In this document: positions 16,070-24,497 of the stretch, piece by piece
Position numbering within the stretch: position 1 is the stretch's first letter
Layout of the letters: each line of letters begins with the position of its first letter
Source: Neotamlana sargassicola
GTDB lineage: Bacteria; Bacteroidota; Bacteroidia; Flavobacteriales; Flavobacteriaceae
Assembly (NCBI RefSeq): GCF_020523965.1
Contig: NZ_JAJAPX010000001.1
Span: 930,001-994,000 of the forward strand
Reading direction: 5' to 3'
Length of the DNA: 64,000 nucleotides
Translations under genes and position numbers: made by a program
The notes under the pieces: generated by a model
The model's database searches: none
Told to the model about the DNA's origin: nothing
The model's input: only the letters and a program-made list of their open reading frames with translations

Positions 16070-17062
16070 ATGTCATTAAAAAATGTACGTTTAGAAGTGA
16101 TGCAATTTCTTGAAAAAGATGTTGAAGAACTAATAGAAAAATATTTAATTCCTATTGATAAAATTTGGCAACCTACAGATTTTTTACCGAACTCTGAAGG
16201 TGATACATTTTTTGAAGAAATTGAAGAAATACGCGAGTTATCAAAAGAATTACCTTACGATTTTTGGGTGGTTTTAGTTGGCGATATGATTACAGAAGAA
16301 GCTTTGCCAACCTACGAATCGTGGTTGATGGATGTTGAAGGCGTAGATCAAGTAGGAAAACCTAACGGATGGTCTAAATGGGTAAAGCATTGGACCGCAG
16401 AAGAAAACCGACATGGAGATGTGCTTAATAAATATTTATACCTTTCAGGGAGAGTGAATATGAGAGAAATTGAAAAAACAACGCAATATTTAATTTCTGA
16501 TGGTTTTGACATTGGAACCGACAGAGATCCTTATAAAAACTTTGTGTACACTAGTTTTCAAGAGTTAGCTACTTACATTTCTCATAACCGTGTAGCAAAA
16601 ATTGCAAAAAAAGCGGGTAATAAACAACTGGGTAAAATGTGTCAAATTATTTCTGGAGACGAAATGCGTCATCATCACGCGTATTCAGAGTTTGTTGAAC
16701 GCATTTTTAAAGTAGACCCAAGCCAAATGATGATGGCGTTTTACTACATGATGAAACAAAAAATTACCATGCCTGCTCACTTTTTAAGAGAATCTGGTGA
16801 TAAAATTAGTACGGCTTTCGAAGAGTTTTCAAATACAGCACAGCGCATTGGTGTATACACATCAAACGACTATGTAGATATTTTACAAAAGCTTATTAAT
16901 AGATGGGAAATTGATAAAATAACGAACTTAACCGATGAGGCCGAAAAAGCAAGAGATTACCTTATGAAACTTCCAGGTCGTATGTATCGCTTGGCCGAAC
17001 GTATAAAAATTCCTGAAAATTCGTATCAATTTAAATGGGTAGAACCAGCTAGGGTAAAATAG
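16070..17062 (+). CDS. Acyl-ACP desaturase (ferritin-like di-iron)
   Basis: Soluble fatty-acid desaturase of the plant stearoyl-ACP type, 330 residues. The two di-iron motifs are visible as EENRHGD (111-117) and DEMRHH (197-202), with further Glu ligands upstream (TEEALPTYES, about 76-84) and at FQELATY (about 163-169). It introduces a double bond into acyl-ACP using oxygen and ferredoxin. It lies between plsC and an HD hydrolase in one direction with 12 and 5 bp gaps. Confidence 0.93.
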   Translation: MSLKNVRLEVMQFLEKDVEELIEKYLIPIDKIWQPTDFLPNSEGDTFFEEIEEIRELSKELPYDFWVVLVGDMITEEALPTYESWLMDVEGVDQVGKPNGWSKWVKHWTAEENRHGDVLNKYLYLSGRVNMREIEKTTQYLISDGFDIGTDRDPYKNFVYTSFQELATYISHNRVAKIAKKAGNKQLGKMCQIISGDEMRHHHAYSEFVERIFKVDPSQMMMAFYYMMKQKITMPAHFLRESGDKISTAFEEFSNTAQRIGVYTSNDYVDILQKLINRWEIDKITNLTDEAEKARDYLMKLPGRMYRLAERIKIPENSYQFKWVEPARVK

Positions 17063-17067
17063 TTTAA

Positions 17068-17724
17068 ATGTCGCAGGAAGAAATTATTAATAAAACCAAA
17101 GCTTTTGTAAAAGATACACTGTTAAATGCCGAAGGTGGTCATGATTGGTTTCATGTTTTAAGAGTTTATAATAACGCATTACTTATTGCAAAAAATGAAA
17201 CAGTTGATGGTTTTGTTGTTGCTCTAGGAGCGTTATTACACGATATTGCCGATAGTAAGTTTTATGATGGCGACGAATCTGTTGGTCCTAAAATGGCTCG
17301 TGAATTTTTATTTAATTTAAATGTAGATTCTTTAGTTATCGAGCATGTTGTAAATATTATTAAACATATATCATTTAAAAATTCACTTTCTGGAGAAACA
17401 ACATTTACATCGAAGGAATTAAAGGTTGTTCAAGATGCTGATAGGTTAGATGCTATTGGAGCGATTGGAATTGCTAGATGTTTTAATTATGGCGGATTTA
17501 AAAACAGGCCAATGTTCGATCCAAGCATTGCACCAAATTTAAATATGACGAAGGCGGAATATAAAAACTCTACCGCGCCAACAATAAATCATTTTTACGA
17601 AAAATTATTGCTATTAAAAGATAAAATGAATACGGCAACGGGTAAAAAAATAGCAAGCAAGCGTCATAACTACATGCTTGAATTTTTAGATCAATTTTAC
17701 AACGAATGGGACGGTAAATGTTAA
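17068..17724 (+). CDS. HD-domain phosphohydrolase
   Basis: A 218-residue metal-dependent hydrolase of the YedJ/YpgQ type. Metal ligands: HDWFH (25-29) ahead of LLHDIADSKF (His/Asp at about 57-58), and a late Asp in QDADRLDAIGAIGIAR. Members act as nucleotide or phosphate hydrolases; the substrate cannot be told from sequence. It starts 5 bp after the desaturase. Its stop codon overlaps the stop of the convergent AraC-type regulator gene. Confidence 0.85.
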   Translation: MSQEEIINKTKAFVKDTLLNAEGGHDWFHVLRVYNNALLIAKNETVDGFVVALGALLHDIADSKFYDGDESVGPKMAREFLFNLNVDSLVIEHVVNIIKHISFKNSLSGETTFTSKELKVVQDADRLDAIGAIGIARCFNYGGFKNRPMFDPSIAPNLNMTKAEYKNSTAPTINHFYEKLLLLKDKMNTATGKKIASKRHNYMLEFLDQFYNEWDGKC

Positions 17725-18608
17725 ACGGCCTCCGATTGTTGTATTATTAACTTAATTTCTTTTCGGTAGTTTGATGCCGTTTTTCCTGTAATTTCGGTAA
17801 ACTGTTTATTAAAATGCGAAAAGTTGTTAAATCCACATTCGTAACAAATATCTGCAATGCTCATTTGGCTTTCGTTAAGCAGTTTGGTGGCATGAACTAC
17901 ACGATACTCGTTAACTAATTGAGTAAATGTTTTTCCGGTTGCTTTTTTAAAGTATCTACAAAATGCAGGAACAGTCATGCTTACTTTATCTGCTATTTCA
18001 TCTAAAGAGATATGGTTCTGGAAATTTTGATTTACATATTTAAAAACAACATCAATTTTCGAGCTATCTTGGGCTTCGGCCTCAAAAGCAAATCCATCTG
18101 CGTTTAATAATTCATAGTCGTCTGTAGTGGCCAAGTATTCTAAAATCTCTAAAAATTTAATCACTTTTTTTAATCCTTCATAATTATTCAGTGCTTCAAT
18201 TTTCGGACCTAACTCTTGTTTGGTTTCTACTTTAAAACGAATACCTTTTTTTGCTCTATCGAATAAACCTGCTAAATTGGCGCTTTCAGGAACTTGCAAA
18301 AAGCCTTCACCTAGAAAGTCCGCTTTAAACTGTATGGTGGTTTCAGTTCCTGTTGCGGTTAATCTATCTGTAAATCCATTATGAGGTAAATTAGACCCCA
18401 TTAAAATTAATTGACTATTATTAAAGTAAGATAAATGGTTTCCTATGTGGGTTTTACCTTGGCCTTTATTTACATATATAAGTTCTAACTCTGGGTGAAA
18501 ATGCCAATATGCAGTATTCTTATCAACAGTATCTACATGTTGTTTAACTAATATCGAACTACCAAAACTAGGCGTAAGTTTTCTAAATGTAGGTTTTTTG
18601 TTAATCAT
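17721..18608 (-). CDS. AraC-family transcriptional regulator
   Basis: A 295-residue regulator. The N-terminal cupin sensor region (about 20-150) includes HFHPELELIYVNKGQG and a second barrel half. The C-terminal AraC domain (about 195-290) has both helix-turn-helix units, DEIADKVSMTVPAFCRYFKKATGKTF and SIADICYECGFNNFSHFNKQFTEITGKTAS. The frame is open 13 codons further upstream; the ATG at 18608 (MINKKPTF) fits the family better. It diverges from two tandem small-RNA units whose promoters share a box containing TAGC, a typical AraC half-site core. Control of those units is a hypothesis; the inducer is unknown. Confidence 0.9.
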   Translation of the reverse strand: MINKKPTFRKLTPSFGSSILVKQHVDTVDKNTAYWHFHPELELIYVNKGQGKTHIGNHLSYFNNSQLILMGSNLPHNGFTDRLTATGTETTIQFKADFLGEGFLQVPESANLAGLFDRAKKGIRFKVETKQELGPKIEALNNYEGLKKVIKFLEILEYLATTDDYELLNADGFAFEAEAQDSSKIDVVFKYVNQNFQNHISLDEIADKVSMTVPAFCRYFKKATGKTFTQLVNEYRVVHATKLLNESQMSIADICYECGFNNFSHFNKQFTEITGKTASNYRKEIKLIIQQSEAV

Positions 18609-18644
18609 AATAATTAGTATTTTAAGGACAGTGCTATTATTATA

Positions 18645-18652
18645 CAAAATTA
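18645..18652 (-). promoter_or_regulatory. -7 box of the AraC-family gene
   Basis: Minus-strand TAATTTTG, fitting TAnnTTTG, 36 bp upstream of the ATG at 18608. Confidence 0.5.
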
Positions 18653-18738
18653 GTATTTATTATGCGCACATTGTATATAAATTTCCCAAAATTGTGTGTT
18701 ATTTTAACATTATCAGCATTTAACATTTTATTAATGGT

Positions 18739-18754
18739 TAATATAGCATATAAA
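18739..18754 (+). promoter_or_regulatory. Conserved upstream box, unit 1
   Basis: TAATATAGCATATAAA. The same 16 bp lie at 19129-19144. In both places the box starts exactly 55 bp before the -7 element and ends 13 bp before a -33 TTG. This puts its centre near -60, a usual activator position. Confidence 0.75.
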
Positions 18755-18767
18755 TTAGATAAAATAT

Positions 18768-18801
18768 TTGTTTCGGTCGTTGAAATACATAACTATCTTT
18801 G
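18768..18801 (+). promoter_or_regulatory. Promoter of small-RNA unit 1
   Basis: TTG at 18768-18770, a 23-bp spacer and TATCTTTG at 18794-18801 (TAnnTTTG). Spacing is identical in unit 2. Confidence 0.7.
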
Positions 18802-18807
18802 AGGTGT

Positions 18808-19007
18808 ATATTATTTGAAATAACCTCTTAAGATTAACTAAATAAAAATACCTTAATAAAAACAGTTTTATTGCTTTATTAAGGTACTTTTAGGTAATCG
18901 TAGACAATATAAACTCTAAAAATAGAGTAAAAATATTCATTAATAATTAGTTTAATGTCTTATTTAGTTTAGTTGGTAAAAGTGAGCTGTGGTGGCTCAC
19001 TTTTTTT
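18808..19007 (+). ncRNA. Candidate small RNA, unit 1
   Basis: About 200 nt from the predicted start to the terminator. In order: a weak 5' stem (GAGGT at 18801-18805 with ACCTC at 18823-18827), a 12-bp hairpin TACCTTAATAAA / TTTATTAAGGTA (18849-18860, 18875-18886), a small CTCT/AGAG hairpin (18914-18927), then a module almost identical to unit 2 ending in the terminator AGTGAGC-TGTGGTG-GCTCACT (18981-19001) and a T-run. The only conserved reading frame is a five-codon ATG TCT TAT TTA GTT TAG, too short to argue for a protein. A further loose copy of GTCTTATTTAGTTTAGTT follows at 19011-19028. Start site and boundaries are inferred. Confidence 0.7.
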
Positions 19008-19128
19008 ATTGTCTTATTTAGTTTAGTTAATATTTTGTGAAAATAATACAAAAAATGAATTACACAAAACATTTTCTACTTTTTTAACTATAAACTATGC
19101 TATTTTACCCCAAGTATTTAAAAATTGA

Positions 19129-19144
19129 TAATATAGCATATAAA
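19129..19144 (+). promoter_or_regulatory. Conserved upstream box, unit 2
   Basis: TAATATAGCATATAAA, identical to 18739-18754, same distance to promoter elements. A partial inverted copy (CTATGCTATTTT, 19095-19106) lies just upstream of this one. Confidence 0.75.
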
Positions 19145-19157
19145 CCAATCAATTCTA

Positions 19158-19191
19158 TTGATTTTTATGAGTCCCTTTTAGTGTACTTTTG
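19158..19191 (+). promoter_or_regulatory. Promoter of small-RNA unit 2
   Basis: TTG at 19158-19160, a 23-bp spacer and TACTTTTG at 19184-19191 (TAnnTTTG). Confidence 0.7.
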
Positions 19192-19197
19192 TATTGT

Positions 19198-19391
19198 TAA
19201 ACATTATTAAAAGATTTCGATTTAATTTAATGTTTTCAGATTTAAAAAAATTGGTGGTAGATTTTTTTAAATCTATTAAATAAAAATCGATAAAAATATA
19301 CTCTACAGAGTAAAAACATTCATTAATAATTAGTTTAATGTCTTATTTAGTTTAGTTGGTAAAGTGAGCTGTGGTGGCTCACTTTTTTTTT
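19198..19391 (+). ncRNA. Candidate small RNA, unit 2
   Basis: About 194 nt, same plan as unit 1 with a different 5' half. A 5' stem AAACATT/AATGTTT may form (about 19199-19205 with 19229-19235). A perfect 14-bp hairpin AGATTTAAAAAAAT / ATTTTTTTAAATCT (19238-19251, 19261-19274) sits at nearly the same offset from the promoter as the unit 1 hairpin though its sequence is unrelated. Then CTCT-AC-AGAG (19301-19310), the shared module, and the terminator AGTGAGC-TGTGGTG-GCTCACT (19363-19383) with a long T-run. From AGAG to the end the two units differ by one substitution and one indel by eye. Confidence 0.72.
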
Positions 19392-19444
19392 GTTATAAAA
19401 ATTAACTTTTTTAATGGAGTCAAGTCATTTTTATTAAAAATCGG

Positions 19445-19546
19445 GCATAAAAAAACTGATTAATAAGTAATAAAATATTAACAATTAAAAAAATTGAGTG
19501 AATTTTAAAACCTATTAATCAGTTTCTAATTTGTTTATTTTTATGC
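19445..19546. repeat. Large inverted repeat between unit 2 and the bacilliredoxin gene
   Basis: Outer arms GCATAAAAA (19445-19453) and TTTTTATGC (19538-19546); inner arms AAACTGATTAATA (19453-19465) and TATTAATCAGTTT (19513-19525), a perfect 13-bp match about 47 bp apart. No T-run of terminator type follows immediately. It could be a structured 3' region of the bacilliredoxin mRNA, another RNA, or a small inverted-repeat element. Confidence 0.6.
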
Positions 19547-19602
19547 TTTAAGTTTACAAAGCACTCGCAATAAAAGCTCTAAAATAATTTTAAAATAATA
19601 AA

Positions 19603-20013
19603 TTAACAGAACTCGTTGTAGGCGTCCATTAAGTTTTCTGCAATTAATTCAGCAGGACGACCTTCAATATGGTGGCGTTCTAACATGTGTACTAATTCAC
19701 CGTCTTTAAATAAAGCCATACTTGGTGAACTTGGTGGAAACGGAACCATGTGCCCTCTAGCAGCATCAACAGCTTCTTTATCTACACCTGCAAAAACGGT
19801 TACTATTTGGTCTGGTTTTTTTGCGTTTTGTAAGCTTAATTTAGCTCCTGGGCGTGCATTTGCTGCTGCACAACCACAAACCGAGTTTACTACAACTAAT
19901 GTAGTGCCTTCCTGAGCTAAAGCTTTGGTTACGGCTTCAGGAGTGTGTAATTCTTTAAAACCAGCGCTCACTAAATCTTCACGCATTGGCTTTACTAATT
20001 CTGCTGGATACAT
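19603..20013 (-). CDS. Bacilliredoxin (BrxA/BrxB, YphP/YqiW family)
   Basis: A 136-residue cytoplasmic thiol-disulfide protein that removes bacillithiol from proteins in Firmicutes; many Bacteroidota also carry it. The active site is the atypical CGC motif in VNSVCGCAAANARPGA (about residues 45-47). The rest matches the family: PPSSPSMALFKDGELVHMLERHHIEGR. It has its own promoter box (20068-20075) and no neighbour in its direction upstream. Whether the organism makes bacillithiol cannot be judged here. Confidence 0.92.
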   Translation of the reverse strand: MYPAELVKPMREDLVSAGFKELHTPEAVTKALAQEGTTLVVVNSVCGCAAANARPGAKLSLQNAKKPDQIVTVFAGVDKEAVDAARGHMVPFPPSSPSMALFKDGELVHMLERHHIEGRPAELIAENLMDAYNEFC

Positions 20014-20067
20014 ATTATATTTTTTTTAATTAACAAATTTTAATTTTGTTCATTTCGAACTGGAATA

Positions 20068-20075
20068 CAAAGATA
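20068..20075 (-). promoter_or_regulatory. -7 box of the bacilliredoxin gene
   Basis: Minus-strand TATCTTTG, 54 bp upstream of the ATG. Confidence 0.55.
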
Positions 20076-20152
20076 TCAATTGTGTAACAAAAACGCTGTG
20101 ATATCTACAAACAAATATTATATTTAACCATAATAAAAATTTATACTATTAC

Positions 20153-20932
20153 ATGAGTTTTTCGAAATGGATAGGCGGCGCATTAGGATGGTCGTTTGGA
20201 GGGCCAATAGGAGCCATAATAGGTTTAGCTTTAGGAAGTTTAATAGATAACTTATCTGCTGAAGGCGGTAGCCCGTTTATTGGACAAGGTGAACCAAATA
20301 CCAGAAGAAGGCAAACCACTTACCGTACACAACCGAGACAACGACCACAAACCCAATCGGGCGATTTTGAAGTTAGCTTGCTAATTTTAGCATCGGTAAT
20401 AATTAAAGCAGATGGAAAGCAAGACCAGCGAGAACTCGATTATGTGCGTCAGCAATTTGTTAGTATGTACGGAAAAGATCGAGCAAATCAAGCTTTTAAA
20501 TTATTTAAAAATATTAGCAAACAACAAGTTTCGGTTAGGCCAGTTTGTTTACAAATAAAACAAATGATGGATCATGCATCGCGCTTACAGCTCATTCATT
20601 TTTTATTTGGTATAGCCAAAGCAGATGGCATGGTAACTCAAGACGAAGAACGTCAAATTTATACCATGGCAGGTTATTTAGGAATAAGTTCTGTAGATTA
20701 CCAGAGCATTAAAGCTATGTTTTTTAATAGCAGTGACAACGCTTATAAGGTTTTAGAAATTGAAAAATCGGCAACGGTTGATGAAATTAAAAAAGCATAC
20801 CGAAAAATGGCCAAAAAATACCATCCAGATCGTGTTATTCATTTAGGTAAAGAACACCAAGAAGGTGCCGAAGAAAAGTTTAGGCAAGTACAAGCGGCAT
20901 ACGAGCAGCTGCAGAAGGAACTTGGATTTTAA
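20153..20932 (+). CDS. TerB-DnaJ (DjlA-like) co-chaperone
   Basis: A 259-residue protein with a Gly-rich hydrophobic N-terminus ([25 protein letters not shown], about 7-31) that probably touches the membrane, a TerB domain (about 75-185, [20 protein letters not shown] and [17 protein letters not shown]) and a C-terminal J-domain (about 195-259) with the HPD motif in KKYHPDRV. The order TerB then J-domain is that of DjlA. It is expected to stimulate DnaK. It is followed by a strong terminator. Confidence 0.9.
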   Translation: MSFSKWIGGALGWSFGGPIGAIIGLALGSLIDNLSAEGGSPFIGQGEPNTRRRQTTYRTQPRQRPQTQSGDFEVSLLILASVIIKADGKQDQRELDYVRQQFVSMYGKDRANQAFKLFKNISKQQVSVRPVCLQIKQMMDHASRLQLIHFLFGIAKADGMVTQDEERQIYTMAGYLGISSVDYQSIKAMFFNSSDNAYKVLEIEKSATVDEIKKAYRKMAKKYHPDRVIHLGKEHQEGAEEKFRQVQAAYEQLQKELGF

Positions 20933-20934
20933 AA

Positions 20935-20967
20935 AAAAGCCAACATTTATTATAGATGTTGGCTTTT
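20935..20967 (+). terminator. Terminator after the TerB-DnaJ gene
   Basis: AAAAGCCAACAT / ATGTTGGCTTTT hairpin, 12 bp. Confidence 0.85.
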
Positions 20968-21116
20968 ATATTTTCACTTAGTACATAACTGATTACCGGT
21001 GTAAATTTTTTGTACTATTATCTTTATCGAAAACATAAACAATTTTATTACTGTTATTTAAGTAAACAGAAGCGAATTACCAGCCTTCGCTTTGTGCTGC
21101 TTCTGTAAGATGTTTT

Positions 21117-22136
21117 TTATTCGTTAAAAACAATCGAAGACTGTTCTTTACTTACCGTAAGTTTTACAGTTCTTCCTAAAATTAAAGCTCTATTATCTTT
21201 TTCATGACCAGCAGGCATGTTAAATGCAATAGGAAAATTGTATTCTGCCAATGCATCTAAAACCAGTTGCTCAATGCTAGAACCCCAAGGTGTGGTATTT
21301 TTTCGCATTTTACTCATATCACCTACAATTACACCTTTGCAGTTATCGAAATAACCGGCACGTTTCATACTTTGTAACATTCTGTCGATATGATATTTAT
21401 ATTCACCAATTTCTTCAATAAATAAAATTTTTCCAGAAGTATTAATGCTAGTGTTAGAGCCTAACATGGTGTGAATTAGTGTTAGGTTTCCTCCAACTAT
21501 TTGGCCTGCAGCTGTTCCGATTTTATTGTATGCACTTCCTGTTAAAGTGTAATTTAGTGAAGTGCCAAAAAGCGCATTTTTAAATGTTGAAACGGTTTCG
21601 GCAATTTCAGATAAATCGTCGCGCATACTAGTACACATCATGGCGTGTATAGTTTCAACACCTTCGTTATGTATTTGGCTGTGTAAAGCAGTAATGTCAG
21701 AATAACCAATAAGCCATTTTGGGTTGGCATTAAATTTAGTCCAGTTTAATTTATCTAAAACTCTTACGGTACCATAGCCACCTCGTGCACACCAAATAGC
21801 GCTTATTGTTGGGTCGTCCATAGCTTTTTGTAGGTCTTCGCAACGTTCGTCGTCGGTTCCAGCAAAATGGTTGGCTTTACTAAAAACATGTTTGCCAATT
21901 ACCGTATGTAAGCCCCAACTTTTCATTAAGTTTTGGGCTTGTTGTAATTCTTTTTCTCGATTTTTTAAAATACCAGATGGAGCTACAATAGCCACGGTGT
22001 CTCCTGGTTTTAAGTATGGAGGTTGCTTTAAAGTCATACTTTTTGTTTCAGTTGTGGTGTTTTGCGCAAAAGCAGATGGGTTTTCAACCAAAAAACTAGC
22101 GAAAAACAAGCTTAAAGTAATAAGATATTTGTACAT
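21117..22136 (-). CDS. LD-carboxypeptidase (peptidase S66)
   Basis: A 339-residue exported protein that trims the terminal D-residue from murein tetrapeptides during peptidoglycan recycling. Signal peptide at 1-24 (ending AFAQ). Family blocks: GDTVAIVAPSG, AIWCARGGYGTVRVLDKL, the serine nucleophile in LIGYSDITALH, FIEEIGEYKYHIDRML with the catalytic Glu, and a late His in FNMPAGHEKDNRALILG. The ATG at 22136 (MYKYLITLSLFF) is preferred over one five codons upstream because the signal peptide starts there. Confidence 0.92.
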   Translation of the reverse strand: MYKYLITLSLFFASFLVENPSAFAQNTTTETKSMTLKQPPYLKPGDTVAIVAPSGILKNREKELQQAQNLMKSWGLHTVIGKHVFSKANHFAGTDDERCEDLQKAMDDPTISAIWCARGGYGTVRVLDKLNWTKFNANPKWLIGYSDITALHSQIHNEGVETIHAMMCTSMRDDLSEIAETVSTFKNALFGTSLNYTLTGSAYNKIGTAAGQIVGGNLTLIHTMLGSNTSINTSGKILFIEEIGEYKYHIDRMLQSMKRAGYFDNCKGVIVGDMSKMRKNTTPWGSSIEQLVLDALAEYNFPIAFNMPAGHEKDNRALILGRTVKLTVSKEQSSIVFNE

Positions 22137-22207
22137 AACGTAAATGTACATTTTTTTTCTAAATAGTAGTCAAAATGCGTACTTTTACGGCTTCAAAACA
22201 AAATATA

Positions 22208-24271
22208 ATGTCAAAAAGATATACCATTACAACTGCGTTACCTTATACTAACGGTCCTATACATATTGGGCATTTAGCAGGGGTTTACGTACCAGCCGAT
22301 ATTTATGCACGCTATTTACGATTAACAGGAAACGATGTGGTGTTAATTGGTGGTAGTGATGAGCACGGTGTACCAATTACAATAAAAGCAAAAAATGAAG
22401 GTGTAACACCGCAAGATATAGTAGATAAATATCATGCTATTATAAAAAAGTCTTTTGAAGATTTTGGTATTTCTTTTGATAATTATTCGCGTACATCGGC
22501 GTCAATTCATCATAAAACAGCATCGGAGTTTTTTAAAACTTTAAATGAAAAAGGTGAATTTATTGAAGAAACCACAGAGCAGTTGTACGATGCAGAAGCT
22601 AATCAGTTTTTAGCCGATAGATTTGTTACGGGTACATGCCCTAAATGTGGTAATGAAGAAGCTTATGGCGATCAATGTGAAAAATGCGGAACTAGTTTAA
22701 ACGCAACCGATTTAATAAATCCGAAGTCAACCTTAACCGGAAATACACCAACTTTAAAAGAAACCAAACACTGGTTTTTACCTTTAAATAAACATGAAGA
22801 CTTCTTAAAAAAATGGATTCTTGAAGGGCATAAAAAAGATTGGAAACCTAATGTTTACGGACAAGTAAAATCGTGGATAGACGATGGTTTACGCCCAAGA
22901 GCAGTAACCCGTGATTTAGATTGGGGAATTCCTGTGCCTGCCGAAGGAGGAGAAGGTAAAGTGCTTTACGTATGGTTCGATGCACCAATTGGTTATATTT
23001 CATCAACTATCGAGTGGGCAGAACGCGAAGGTAAAGACTGGGAACCGTATTGGAAAGATGAGAACACGAAGCTTATTCATTTTATAGGAAAAGATAATAT
23101 TGTGTTTCACTGCATTATTTTCCCAAGTATGTTAAAAGCCGAAGGCAGTTACATATTACCAGAAAATGTTCCTGCAAACGAGTTTTTAAATTTAGAAGGA
23201 AATAAACTATCAACCTCTAAAAATTGGGCGGTGTGGTTACCAGAATATTTAGAAGAATTTCCAGACCAACAAGATGTGTTGCGTTATGTGTTAACGGCTA
23301 ATGCGCCAGAAACTAAGGATAACGATTTTACTTGGAAGGATTTTCAAGCCAGAAATAATAACGAGTTAGTAGCCATTTTTGGAAACTTTATAAACCGCGT
23401 GGTAGTTTTAACAAACAAGTATTACGACGGTGTTGTTCCAGAACCTAACGATTTTACAGATGTAGATTTAGAAACACTAGCTGCAGTAAAAGCATATCCA
23501 AACGTTATAGCAAGTTCTATAGAACGTTACCGTTTTAGAGAAGCAGGTCAAGAACTTATGAATTTAGCACGTTTAGGAAATAAATATTTAGCCGATGCCG
23601 AACCTTGGAAAGTAATTAAAGAAGACGAAGCAAGAACTAAAACCATAATGTACGTGGCATTGCAAATTGCAAGTGCTTTAGCAACATTAAGCGAGCCGTT
23701 TTTACCATTTACTTCAAAAAAATTGAAAAGCATTCTTAAAGTCAGTTCGAGTGCAGTCGAGAATTCATGGAATGATATTTCAGAAAAAGAAGTACTACTT
23801 CCAGCAAACCACCAAATTGGTAAAGCTGAACTTTTATTCAGTAAAATTGAAGACAAAACTATCCAGGAGCAACTAGATAAGTTAGAAGCAAGTAAAAAAG
23901 CAAACGAAGCGGCTAATAAAACGATAGAACCTCAAAAAGACGTTATTACTTTTGAAGATTTTACGAAACTTGATATTCGTGTAGGAACTATTCTTGAAGC
24001 TGAAAAAATGCCAAAAACTAAAAAATTATTGGTTTTAAAAGTTGATACAGGTATTGATACAAGAACCATAGTTTCAGGTATTGCCGAAAGTTTTTCCCCA
24101 GAAGAAGTGGTTGGTAAAAAAGTTACTGTTTTGGTAAACTTAGCGCCAAGAAAATTAAGAGGTGTAGAGAGTCAAGGTATGATTTTAATGACCGAGACTC
24201 CAGAAGGTAAATTGGTTTTTGTAAATCCAGATGATAATGATAGTGTGAAACCAGGATTACAGATAAGTTAA
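22208..24271 (+). CDS. metG: Methionyl-tRNA synthetase
   Basis: Charges tRNA-Met. 687 residues from the preferred ATG ([22 protein letters not shown]). HIGH motif within PIHIGHLAG (about 15-23); zinc knuckle CPKCG...CEKCG (about 144-160); the KMSKS loop is the degenerate KLSTS form ([10 protein letters not shown]), as is usual in Bacteroidota; C-terminal tRNA-binding OB domain (about 580-687, [24 protein letters not shown]). The frame opens 11 codons earlier, but that ATG lacks homology. A segment near 505-525 ([14 protein letters not shown]) looks like a lineage-specific insertion. Confidence 0.97.
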   Translation: MSKRYTITTALPYTNGPIHIGHLAGVYVPADIYARYLRLTGNDVVLIGGSDEHGVPITIKAKNEGVTPQDIVDKYHAIIKKSFEDFGISFDNYSRTSASIHHKTASEFFKTLNEKGEFIEETTEQLYDAEANQFLADRFVTGTCPKCGNEEAYGDQCEKCGTSLNATDLINPKSTLTGNTPTLKETKHWFLPLNKHEDFLKKWILEGHKKDWKPNVYGQVKSWIDDGLRPRAVTRDLDWGIPVPAEGGEGKVLYVWFDAPIGYISSTIEWAEREGKDWEPYWKDENTKLIHFIGKDNIVFHCIIFPSMLKAEGSYILPENVPANEFLNLEGNKLSTSKNWAVWLPEYLEEFPDQQDVLRYVLTANAPETKDNDFTWKDFQARNNNELVAIFGNFINRVVVLTNKYYDGVVPEPNDFTDVDLETLAAVKAYPNVIASSIERYRFREAGQELMNLARLGNKYLADAEPWKVIKEDEARTKTIMYVALQIASALATLSEPFLPFTSKKLKSILKVSSSAVENSWNDISEKEVLLPANHQIGKAELLFSKIEDKTIQEQLDKLEASKKANEAANKTIEPQKDVITFEDFTKLDIRVGTILEAEKMPKTKKLLVLKVDTGIDTRTIVSGIAESFSPEEVVGKKVTVLVNLAPRKLRGVESQGMILMTETPEGKLVFVNPDDNDSVKPGLQIS

Positions 24272-24300
24272 TCAATAAAAACAGATATAATTATAATTTG

Positions 24301-24328
24301 AAAAGCACCTTTAATAGGTGCTTTTTTT
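24301..24328 (+). terminator. Terminator of metG
   Basis: AAAAGCACCT - TTAAT - AGGTGCTTTTTTT. The 170 bp from here to the next gene are AT-rich with nothing recognised. Confidence 0.9.
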
Positions 24329-24497
24329 GTTAAACTATAGTTAAAAATATTTAAACAAAACAAGATGTAAAACTCTGTTTTATAGTGATTTTAGTGAGTA
24401 ATCTTTAAACTTCACAAACTCTTAAAATAAAGTAAAAGTAAAACCAATAGGTTATTTGGTATCGTAAATAAAGTAGTTATGAATCAAAAACAACTTT

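Noticed and set aside
18950-18975. Five-codon frame MSYLV conserved in both small-RNA units
   Set aside because: Both units are nearly identical there, so conservation of the frame is not independent evidence, and no start signal is visible.
18739-19391. Interpretation of the tandem repeats as a CRISPR or insertion-sequence remnant
   Set aside because: Two units only, about 390 bp apart, with promoters and terminators; no spacers, cas genes, terminal inverted repeats or transposase.
21020-21113. On the minus strand after the LD-carboxypeptidase stop, a peptide-like stretch ending EAAQSEGW, a stop, then FASVYLNNSNKIVYVFDKDN
   Set aside because: It looks faintly protein-like across an in-frame stop and could be a gene remnant, but there is no start, no length and no recognised family.
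22505-22700. Degenerate KMSKS (KLSTS) in metG as a possible defect
   Set aside because: The KLSTS form is normal for Bacteroidota methionyl-tRNA synthetases, and the rest of the enzyme is intact.
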